A stretch of DNA of 64,000 nucleotides from Linnemannia schmuckeri. Lineage: Eukaryota > Mortierellomycota > Mortierellomycetes > Mortierellales > Mortierellaceae. Position numbers and translations under genes: made by a program. Positions 1 through 9,436 of the stretch are shown here, piece by piece. The stretch covers positions 1,612,001 to 1,676,000 of the forward strand of contig JANATG010000008.1 of the NCBI GenBank assembly GCA_029449235.1. The letters run 5' to 3'. Every line of letters starts with the position of its first letter. The first letter of the stretch is position 1. The notes under the pieces were generated by a model. It had not been told where the DNA came from and made no database searches. It saw nothing but the letters and a program-made list of their open reading frames with translations.

Positions 1-147
1 CGCTTGCATTCCTCATTATTCATCTTTCATCCCACGACCAAATAAAAAAAAATAAAAACTACAAACACTTTCCTACAACTAAATACACTACCACAGCTTC
101 ACTACTCCCTCTCTTGTCTACCTTCGCACTGCCTTACCCTCCGAACA

Positions 148-744
148 ATGGAACGCATCTCATCCACCGGGTCAACAAAGCGCCCAAGCAGCATCCATAG
201 CGGATCCGGTTACATACCCACCTCCCCCGTCTCCAGTCTGCCCCCTCCATCTCTCCTCCACGACGATGTCTTCTCCAACAATCCTGAGGACTATGACATT
301 CGCCTCCCCATCGGTATGTTCTTGTCTCCTTCGTCTGGTTTATTTGTCCTCACGAGCAAAACCCGCCATATCGATATCAACTTATTGACGCTAACAAGTA
401 TGTGTTTTTCTTTTCGCTTGGACCTTTTTTCGTTTTTGCCTTTTTTTTCTGGTTCTCTGTTGATTCAACTTCTCTAGGATATGGATCGTCAGCGGTCGTG
501 TACAATGCCTACTATAAACCCCTGAACAGGCGAGTCGCCATCAAGGTTATCGACCTCGATATGTTTGAACGCAACCAGATTGATGAGCTTCGGAGGGAAA
601 CTCAAGTCATGGCGTTGTGCAAACACCCCAACGTTTTGCGCGTCAATGGTGCCTTCGTGACCGACAGCAAGTTGTACATTGTCACTCCATATCTTTCTGC
701 TGGTGAGTTCATGCTGCAAAAAGACGAGTGGGCATGATGGTTTC

Positions 745-789
<45 letters not shown>

Positions 790-3586
790 CTGTGTGCTTT
801 GCTGTCCTTGCATTGGAGGAGACTCGAGCGTGGCACATGGTAGAGCATTGTTCTTATCGGACGCGCTCTCCTGCATGAATCTGTAAATGTTGACGCGATA
901 TCTCACACGTCCTCATCTTCTCTGTCTGGGCGTGTGTTTATTTGTTCATTATGCCAGGTTCTTGCCTCGATATCATGAAGACTGCCTATCCCGAGGGGTT
1001 TGACGAAATCTCGATCGCCACCATTCTGAAGCAAGCTTTGCAAGGATTGGACTATCTACACAAAAACGGACACATCCATAGGCAAGTTGAAAGGAAAAAA
1101 ATGTCAAAAGGGGGGTTAGAATGAATGAAGTCGCCTTTTTTTATCATCAAGGAGTGAGTCTGTCCTATCTAACCTGAAGAGTTCTTTTTTTATGTACGCT
1201 CTTTTATTCAGGGATGTCAAGGCAGGCAATTTGCTCGTTGATGACGACGGCTCGGTCCTTCTAGGTGACTTTGGTGTCTCATCTTCGCTCATGGAGAACG
1301 GTGACCGACGTGGTCAGAGAAAGACTTTTGTCGGCACACCTTGTTGGATGGCGCCAGAGGTCATGGAGCAGGCTGGCTACGACTACAAGGCGGATATCTG
1401 GAGTTTTGGTATTACTGCCATTGAACTTGCGACTGGCCACGCACCCTTTGCTAAGTATCCTCCCATCAAGGTAACATACAGAGTGCTAGGGCTACGTCAA
1501 TAACACTCAACTTTACGCCTATTGACGCTATTGCATGCTAACGACTCTCTATCCCACGTTACTACACGTATTAATAGGTCTTGATGTTGACTCTTTCAAA
1601 TGACCCACCCACATTGGACAGAGAGTCAACCAAGCATCGCTACTCGAAGCTGCTCAAGGAAATGATTGATTGCTGCTTGCAAAAGGACGCCAGTAGAAGG
1701 TAACCAAACCACCATTGGTAAAACTTCAAAACTCTCTTACGCCCCGGAACGTGCTCTGACTTTTTTTAAAAAAATCCCTATACATTATTTAGACCATCGG
1801 CAGAAAAGCTCTTGAATCATTCGTTCTTCAAACAGGCCAAGAAAAAGTCGCACCTTGTCACTGGATTGCTGCACAACCTCCCGCCGCTTGAGCAAAGGCC
1901 TCCCAAGAGTACGCCACGGCATTGCTCTACTCATTTAATACACCAAATAACCACCAGAAAAGGCCACAATTAACATGTGCTTTTTTTTATTCGTCTACTG
2001 TAGAGGCGCCACCAAAGGCTAATATTCCGGAAAAGGGCGTTTCCTGGGATTTTGGCGCCGAAGACACCCCAGACGAGCCTGTTCGTCGCCCACGTACCGT
2101 TACTTTTGAACGCCCAGATCGCCCAGTTTCGACCGCAACAACAGAGTCGGCCGTTTCGGGAACTCTCATTTCAGAATCACGATCGCTGGACAGCATGCCC
2201 GAAGACGATACACAGCAACAAATCGGAACACCTGCATCAAGTCATTCGGGAGACAAGCCGGTCAAGAAGTCGCGCTTTGTCGTGGAAGACTCTAGCTCTG
2301 CCGTCCCGTTGCCACCCACATCCAACCACGGAGCGGAATCAAATCTATCGCCCAGCGGAATGGCTTCCCCATCTCTCTCACATAGCGTCGTGTCTCCCGT
2401 CCCTATATTAGCTAGTCAGAATTTGCACGGACTTGGAGTTTCGTCGAATGGCTTAGAACCCATCAGTACTCCAGAGGTGAGAAAAGGACGATTCAGTGTC
2501 AAGGATACGACCCTTACCATCTCTTCGCCAACACCAATGAACATGAAGACTGCAGGAGGCGAATCTCTTATGTCTCCTTCGCGCAGTTTGTCATCTTCGC
2601 CGGTAGAGGGTGTCACAGATGGCGTCCATATTGGAACCCCTCTTGAGCTCGGTCCATCAGGTTAGTTAAAATGAATCCGCTACTGCTCTTTCGTTGTCCG
2701 TTCCACTTATACTCCTTTCTGACGATTTGTTTTGACATGAGTAGAACGAAAGTCCAGGTTTGAGGTCCATCACAGCCATGCTGGCGCTCTGACACCTACG
2801 AATGGCACAGGATTGAACTCACCTGTGCTTTCAGCCACTCAGGCCCTTTCAAGGGAACCATCCCAGTCTCGTGTGGCAGGAGATCTTGGACTCTCTCGGG
2901 AAAGCTCAGCAACCAAGGTCTCACGATTCAGCGTCGAACCTTCTCAGTCTTCACAGGAAGCAGGACCCAATAATGCAGCTGCCTCGGCTGCCGGCACGCC
3001 TAACGCTTCCCAAAGCAAACGGAGTCGATTCCAGGTGTCGAATGTAGAAGGTCGCCCAGGAGAAATTGGCACGGGTAATAAGCGCAATATGTTAAGGTTA
3101 ATGCAAATGTGTTCTGCATCACTACCACACAACGTATACAGGATATTTATTTACCTGTCTCCATTTTTCAACTATTCTTCAAACTCAGCAGATGTAGGAG
3201 GGTCTGCGCATTCGACTCCCAACACATCGCCCTCTGCCTCGTTGTTGAGAGGGCAGGTGGACATCATGGAGGGTCAAGGCACACCTGCGGTCTATGCACA
3301 CTTGGAGACGTTGTATCGCCAGAATGAGCAACAGCGAGTGATTCTTACAGAGCTGTTTGCAGGACTTGGATTGAAAGCAGGCGGCTCGATTCCTTCGGCG
3401 ACCAAGAGCCAACTCAGTCACATTGAAGTTCAGTCGACGTCGGCTCCACCTTCGAGTGCCAGTGGACAGGGTCAGGCTACGATGGAAAGGCAGCTACAAT
3501 CAACCATCCGGGAAAACGAGAGTCTAAGAAGGGAAAATGAAGCGTTGAAACGGGAGCTGGACCGTCTTCGCCGTGGGGGACTTTGA
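148..3586 (+). CDS. STE20/FRAY-family (SPAK/OSR1-like) serine/threonine kinase
   Basis: Nine exons assemble in frame: 148-313, 478-702, 958-1081, 1212-1470, 1578-1699, 1793-1908, 2004-2660, 2745-3074, 3189-3586 (798 aa). The kinase domain covers about residues 50-330. It shows a glycine loop (IGYGSSAVV, 55-63), VAIK with K78, HRDVK with D173, a DFG at D191 and the activation segment VGTPCWMAPEVME. The stretch DIWSFGITAIELATGHAPF then KYPPIKVLMLTL is diagnostic of OSR1/SPAK/FRAY kinases, which in animals act in osmotic and ion-transport signalling below WNK. After the kinase comes a Ser/Pro-rich tail with five RFxV motifs (R428, R500, R561, R617, R651). The protein ends in a short charged coiled coil (ENESLRRENEALKREL). 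I see no CCT/PF2 domain. Intron 3 (1082-1211) is GC-AG. Intron 8 (3075-3188) has no in-frame stop and a length divisible by three, so it could be retained. A poly(A) signal lies at 3727-3732. The physiological role in this fungus is inferred. Confidence 0.9.
746..787. repeat. T42 homopolymer in kinase intron 2
   Basis: An uninterrupted run of 42 T lies inside the intron between 702 and 958. On the sense strand it is a very long pyrimidine tract, but it sits about 170 nt before the acceptor, so it is not the splice-site tract itself. Its length is likely to vary between strains or reads. Confidence 0.9.
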
Positions 3587-3862
3587 TTCTAGGTAGCATC
3601 AGCAGGCGGTGTCCGGGAAAGAACACATCTACATTCACTACTAAAAGTAGTCGACGCGCTGTTTTTCATTGTGACGGATGCGACCTTGCGATACGGCTGT
3701 CTCGATTGCGAATGTTTACAGATAACAATAAACAAACAAAAAAAAACAAACAGCACACAAGCGCAAATAAATCATAATTATGCAAATAAAAGGGCACACA
3801 AACAAGACCTTAGAGCTCTTTACTTCTTTCTTTCGTTTCTCCCCACACCACATTACCTTTCC

Positions 3863-4725
3863 ATGTCATCTCCTGATATCCGCCTGTCGGTTTTGACGTT
3901 GAACTGCTGGTAATTAAGCCTATCCCATGAATGCAATGCCACACTGCTTTTCTACTTCTTTTCATTTCTCTCCTCTTACCGTTCTTTCGTTGTTTTTTTT
4001 GTCTTTGTTATGTAGGGGCCTATTATTGCCCAACCACCGCCAGCACCGGATGCGAGCCATCGGGCAACACATACTGAAAGCAAACCCCGGATACGACATT
4101 GTCGGACTGCAGGAAGTGTGGTCGCCCCAAGACTTTATTCTCGTCCGAGAGATTGTCAGAGACGTCCTCCCTTATTCAAAACACTGGACCAGCGGACTGT
4201 TTGGGTCAGGACTGGCAACGTTCTCAAAGTACCCGTTGGTCAGCTCCTCGTTGACTCGATTTGCCCTCAATGGCGACCCTTGGCCGGTTTGGCAGGGTGA
4301 CTGGTATGATGGCAAGTCCTGCGGCTCCGTTGTTGTGGCCCACCCGCTTGTGGGTGAGATTGAGGTCTTTAATACCCACGTAAGCGTGTTTCTTTTTCAG
4401 GTTCTTTTGTTGTTATTGGGCATGCTCTTCATTTTTACGCCGAACCTGACCTCTTTTTCTTTTTATACCTGGAGGTAGTATCATGCTACTTATGATCCCG
4501 TGGGGACGGATGACCGGTACCTGGGAGCGAGGGTCTCGCAGGCGTGGGAGATGTCGAAGCTCCTTCGACAGTCGACTGGTCTCGGGCGCCGAGTCTTTGC
4601 TGTAAGTCTTTGTTGGTCTTGTTTTTTTCGTGAAATAGTCTTGTAGGGGAGCCCCATAAGGGTCCAAGCGACACGTCGGCAAATCTCTTACTATTCTAAT
4701 TCCCATCCCATTATATTTTTGCCAC

Positions 4726-4760
<35 letters not shown>

Positions 4761-5673
4761 GCAAAATACTTAGCTCGGAGACTTCAACAGCCCTCCTCGA
4801 AGCCTCACAGTCGCGCTCCTGACCCGACACGGAGGAGTCACCGACAGCTGGGACAGTCTCCATCCTTTACCTCAGAGCATTCCTAAAAACTTGACTCCCG
4901 AACAAGGCGTCGCTCTCCTGGGTATCACCTGCGATACACCGTTAAACAGCTGGACCAGTGGTTCGGAATGGGTCAACGAAATTTCGAGAAACCCTATCGG
5001 TGAACGACTGGATTTTATTTTCTTCAACGCCAGTTCTGAGTTCAAGTGTTTGGGATCCGAGGTTGTCCTGCAAGAGAAGGTTCCGGGAATTGGAAGTGGT
5101 CCCAACGCGCCGTGGATTAATGTCAGTGATCATTACGGGGTTAATTCTGTGTTCACTGTCAAGAAGGTCATTGCGACAGTTCCAAGGATCACTCCATCCG
5201 GTCTGGGCCTGGTAGAGTCCTCCTCCTCTCCAGACTCTAATGATAGCACTACAACAGACCTATTGGAACAAGTCCTGTCGACTATGCAACAACACCTCAC
5301 CCGAGCGCAATCCAAATCCCTTCGAGTGATGTATATCGCCACACCTCTACTCCTACTCGCAACAGTGAGTCTGATGATCGGATCGCTCTGGATTGATTTC
5401 AGCTCACGCTGGACACCGTTGCTGGTCACCTCGGGTTTGAGTCTTCTAACAATTGGTTGGGTAGGCTGCTTTAGCTATGGATTCTTTTATGGTGGCGAGA
5501 CCGTCTCGGCATTCACGAATGTCATTCAGGAGGTGCAGCTTGCGCTCGAGAATAGCCGTGATGGCAATGGCAGTGAAAACGACCTATTCCCTTTGCGTCA
5601 TGGACCCTTGGAACAGCTGCAGAGTAGTCAAGTTCAGGTGATGCCTACAGGAGGACCCATCCACCTGGATTGA
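3863..5673 (+). CDS. Inositol phosphosphingolipid/neutral sphingomyelinase-type phospholipase C
   Basis: Exons 3863-3909, 4016-4379, 4479-4601 and 4774-5673 give 477 aa. The N-terminal two thirds is a DNase I-like endonuclease/exonuclease/phosphatase fold of the Isc1/nSMase2-like family. This is shown by the opening LSVLTLNCWGL, then IVGLQEVW (metal-binding Glu), the NTHYHATYDP block, LGDFNSPPRSL, and the C-terminal VSDHYGVNSVF with the catalytic Asp-His. Two hydrophobic helices near the end (MYIATPLLLLATVSLMIG and LLVTSGLSLLTIGWVGCF) match the tail anchors of Isc1 and nSMase. The enzyme should hydrolyse inositol phosphosphingolipids or sphingomyelin to ceramide at a membrane. The start at 3863 is the first ATG and gives the canonical short N-terminus. 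Intron 3 carries an A33 run. It starts 276 nt after the kinase stop, on the same strand. A poly(A) signal lies at 5734-5739. Confidence 0.9.
4727..4759. repeat. A33 homopolymer in SMase-like intron 3
   Basis: A run of 33 A ends 14 nt before the acceptor AG at 4772-4773. It occupies the place where a pyrimidine tract is normally expected. Splicing across it is supported only by the reading frame (LGDFNSPP follows directly). Confidence 0.85.
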
Positions 5674-5871
5674 ACCCTACCTATAAATCTTTTTTTTTCC
5701 ATTACTCGCACTTTTTTATCACTATAACTGACAAATAAACACGATGGTCGCAGAAGCAAGGCTGTTTTTTTAGATGAATGATGTTATTATTCACTAAACT
5801 TATGGTACAAGTGCCAAACTAGATGATGGTGCTACTAGATGGAGGGTGTTTTGGGTATGGAAGAAGGCTAT

Positions 5872-6756
5872 TTACATGGTGGGCTTGATGTGGGCAGCCT
5901 CCAAGTTGTTGGGATCACCGGGCTGTCCGACCAAACGAGAGGTGACATCCTTGGCAAAGGCGTCGGCCTTGTTGGGGTCGTTGGCAATGACATCAGCGGT
6001 AGCAGCATTGGCAGTTTGGTTGCTGGGCTGGTGTCCGACCAAATTAACGGACGCATCGTGGACGGCCTGATCGACCTTCTCGGGGTGGTGGTAGGCTGTG
6101 TCGGCCACTTTGGCGATATCATGCCTGACGTCGGCAGTAGCAGCGTTGGTGGTGGACATAGCACCCTGGTGCTGGTTGTGCTGGTGGTTCAGAGGCTGAG
6201 TAGCAGCGGTGCCAGCGAGACCGGTGCTGTGGGGGACGTGAGTGCCCTGAGTGCCGGTGGTGCCGTGAGTACCAGCAACACCGTGGGTGTCGTGAGTACC
6301 AGCAACGCCGTGGGTGTCGTGAGTACCAGCAACGCCGTGGGTGTCGTGAGTACCAGCAACGCCGTGGGTGTCGTGAGTACCAGCAACGCCGTGGGTAGGG
6401 ACGGGAGGGACAACGTTGCCGCCAGCGGTGATGCCAGCTCCGGTCGAGTGGGTGGCAGTAGGGGCGGCGCCGGGGATGGCACCAGCGTGGGCGGCGCCAG
6501 TGTGGGTGCCAACGGGGCCGGTGTGTGCACCAGTGGCGCCAGTAGTGTGGGTACCGGTGGTGTGAGTGCCGGTGTTGTCGCCATGATGATGGTCCTTGTC
6601 GGCGTGATGATCATGGCCATGGGCACTGTCGGTGTGGTGCTTGCCGGTGAGCTTACCGACGACGGCGGAAGCCTTCTCCTTGATGGTCTCGACGGTCGAG
6701 GGCTTGTCGGCTGAGACGTTGTTGTTGTGAGTAGGGGTGTTAGTGTGGTGGGTCAT
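5872..6756 (-). CDS. His/Thr/Gly-rich repeat protein of unknown function
   Basis: A single-exon ORF of 294 aa starts at the first ATG (6756). I do not recognise a family. The N-terminus has a short amphipathic LEA-like segment (ETIKEKASAVVGKLTGK), then a His/Asp block (HGHDHHADKDHHHGD) and TGTHTTG-type runs. Five tandem copies of a nine-residue unit THGVAGTHD follow (nucleotides 6262-6396). The C-terminal 100 residues are less repetitive and carry two related segments with TANAATADV and TTNAATADV, each near an Asp/Val/Ala-rich helix ending in VGHQP or VGQPG. There is no signal peptide and no membrane segment. The composition suggests a hydrophilic, disordered, possibly stress-related or metal-binding protein, which is inference only. 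It converges on the SMase-like gene, with the two stops about 200 nt apart. Confidence 0.75.
   Translation of the reverse strand: MTHHTNTPTHNNNVSADKPSTVETIKEKASAVVGKLTGKHHTDSAHGHDHHADKDHHHGDNTGTHTTGTHTTGATGAHTGPVGTHTGAAHAGAIPGAAPTATHSTGAGITAGGNVVPPVPTHGVAGTHDTHGVAGTHDTHGVAGTHDTHGVAGTHDTHGVAGTHGTTGTQGTHVPHSTGLAGTAATQPLNHQHNQHQGAMSTTNAATADVRHDIAKVADTAYHHPEKVDQAVHDASVNLVGHQPSNQTANAATADVIANDPNKADAFAKDVTSRLVGQPGDPNNLEAAHIKPTM
6262..6396 (-). repeat. 27-bp tandem repeat encoding THGVAGTHD (five copies)
   Basis: The 27-nt unit is repeated four times almost perfectly from 6289 to 6396, and a diverged copy precedes it at 6262-6288. Because the period is a multiple of three, copy-number changes would keep the reading frame. 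Confidence 0.9.
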
Positions 6757-9195
6757 GTTGGAAAGTGTTGTTTGTTGTTGAAAGTATGTTGGTGTGATGA
6801 GGAGAAATTAGGGGAGACAGAGCCTTTTATACAAGTTTTTTATTTGCTGGTTCCTGAGGTTGTGAGGTGAGCTTGATGATTTCACTCTTTCACCTCCTCT
6901 GAGACTCTTGCAAATACGCGTCTTGTCTGAAGGAAGGAAGGAGATGACATCTTTTGTCGGTAATGCGATAATGCAAGGTTCGCTGTATATGGCACCATGT
7001 CCTCTATGTTTGCCACCATTGTACTGACCGTACGTTAGAGTGAAGTGGTGAAGAGAGGTCATTGTCAAATAGAAGAAACACGTGTCGTCATTATGATAGT
7101 CTGTCTCATGAACCCTTGCCTGCTTCCATGCTTTTGTCTCCACAACCATCATTTAACACAAAAAAGAAGACAATGGAAGGATACGACGAGCCACAAGGTA
7201 TATTAGTGGCGATGATGATAACTATGGTAATAGTTCAGAGACTAGAGGGCACCCTAAGAACGAAAATGATATCATCGAAGACACCCTCCGACCTTGGTCT
7301 GGTTGGAAAAAACGATGATGCTTTTGTGCAACAGAACATCAAGCAAGCTTCCATTTCTCTAACCTTATCCTAAAAAGTGTACACGTATATCGTTGATAGG
7401 AAATAACGCAACCTTTTTTAGCAAGGAAACAAGAATACTCAGCCCCAGCACAAGATGAGGTGGAGCGGGGAGTCTCGTGGCGGTATGAAGTCGACGCAAT
7501 CGTGGCGGTGTGGGTATAACCAAGGAGGCATAAAGGAGCTGCGGACTGTTTTGTTTGGAATTAGAAGCAGCATGCTTTTAATGCCTGCTTCATTGCGAAT
7601 GTTGTGCGACTTTCCTCCAATTGACAAATGAAAAAAGTGTGACGGATCTTGGATGGCAAAGCAAACCCCATCAACCCACCACGAGTACAGAAAGTCCAAT
7701 AGTCCAAAAGAGTTCATGGAGCTAAAAACATGACAGTCATAAAAAAGAATGCTGAGAAGCTTCGATTTTGCTTGTTAAATGTCTAAAAAAAAGAACAGAG
7801 TTTGCTGTAGTGCTCCGCCGCTCTCCGTCTCCACTGTTCGTCCATCGTCCGAGGGGGTACAAGACCACAATAATGCCGCTCTGGAACGGCCTCGGCCTTT
7901 TTTGGACTTTCGACGTCCGAAAATGGGTGGTGAGCAGGGACAGGTTTGGACTGAAGAGGACAATTCTGTGCCCGTGTCGACTGGACTTGAGTTGATCTAA
8001 GAGAAAAAAGCAAAAAAAAGGAGGCGGCCACTCAATCGTCTAAGTCTGGGTGTATGGTCCCACCTTTTTTTTTTGGTTGCTGTTGTCCAACTGTACAGTA
8101 TACAATGAAAGTCATGTTGGGAATGCAGTAGTCTCTTGGATTAGCCAGACCCTACCCTTGTGCGAACCTCTGCACCATTGAATGAAAGTGTTTATGCATT
8201 GCAAAACGAGTATTCTTCCACTGAAGGGACCAGAAAGAGCTTCTACTGCGTGAGCTGGCATTCACCCGCGACCACTCAACAAAGGCCGAATAATAACAAA
8301 AGAAACAATAAATAAGCAATCAGGCCTCGGTAAGTTTGAGAGTGAACTGCCTTTCATGAGTTTCGCTTCATCGTTGGTCGTGAGGAAAGGAGAGGAAATG
8401 CAAAACGATGTTGTTTTATTTGTGCTCTTCATGTGTTCATATGGCAAGGAAAGACAGCAAGAGACTTCAAGGTTGAGGATCTCAAAACCTTTACAGCTAA
8501 GAAAGAGGAAAAAATAGAAAAACATGATTGCATACCTCAGAGCGGGAACCACATTTCCCGTCTACGGCAATAGTCTAGTGCAAAAGTGCGAAGAATGTGA
8601 AGAGTCGGGGCTGATCAACCAAGGTGGTCATTCTAAGAAAAGAGTGTCGTTGTTGTTTTGGTTGTCGTCTTCATTGTTGTTGTTGTCAGGTTGTTGGGTG
8701 TTTGGAAGAAGAAGAAAAAAAAAACGCCTTCTGACATCTTGTCGCTTTGTTTTGCTCACACAGACACACCCACACGAAAGGCAGAAGAAATGACAAAGGA
8801 AAAGGCAAATGGCGCCATGAACAGTAGTGACGATGATGAAAAAAAAAAAAAAGTACATAAAGACCGGAGGAAAAGGCCTCAGTTTTCTTGTTAATAGTCT
8901 CCTTTTTCTTTTACATCCCATACATTATCATTGCATTTCCTATCTCCCATTTACGCTTCATAATTATCCCCTGTCCTTCATTCTTGCCTTTGTTCAGAAA
9001 AAGGGAATACTTCACCCATCCGCTCAAAAGAAACATAACCTAAGCGCTAGTCCCATTTCATTCATTTTATTAGCACCTTCGTTCATTGGCACTTCCAATA
9101 ATTTGTGCACCTGGACATTTTGACTTCAGCATTTTGCTTTTTCAATCCAGTCTCAGTTTTCCTGAAGAAGCAAAACTCAGGCGCGAGTCCCTTGT

Positions 9196-9197
<2 letters not shown>
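6757..9197. other. Intergenic region without a supportable gene
   Basis: About 2.4 kb separate the divergent His-rich gene and the Ca2+/H+ exchanger gene. I see only short open frames, many starting at GTG or TTG, with no recognisable protein motif and no convincing exon chain. It probably holds both promoters. Nothing else can be assigned. Confidence 0.5.

Positions 9198-9275
<78 letters not shown>
9198..9275 (+). repeat. (TC)39 microsatellite in the leader of the VCX1-like gene
   Basis: A perfect 78-nt TC dinucleotide array ends 161 nt before the start codon at 9437. It is followed by further C/T-rich sequence up to the ATG, as in other leaders of this window. It may be transcribed as 5' UTR or act as a core-promoter pyrimidine element; the sequence alone does not decide. 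Confidence 0.95.
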
Positions 9276-9279
<4 letters not shown>

Positions 9280-9436
9280 TCACCCTCTCCGTCCTTTGTT
9301 CGCTTTCCTGTCCATCTGCCCACCTCCTCCTCCTCCTTTTTTTTCCCTTAATCTTTTCTCTCTTTTCTCATTCCTCATCTCTCTTCCCCCTTTTCACCAT
9401 CCCTTTCAATACTCATAAAGAACATCCGCAATCCCC

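Noticed and set aside
489..906. Poly-lysine frames on - at 0.5-0.9 kb
   Set aside because: Translations of the T42 run within kinase intron 2.
1082..1087. Reading the kinase through 1082 as exon (HIHRQVERKKM)
   Set aside because: It would destroy the HRD motif; GC-AG splicing restores HRDVKAGNLL.
5839..6714. 291-aa + strand frame full of SNTVGVVST-type repeats
   Set aside because: It is the antisense shadow of the His-rich repeat gene; the 27-bp repeat keeps both strands open.
9083..9283. Arg-Glu and Leu-Ser dipeptide frames
   Set aside because: Translations of the TC microsatellite.
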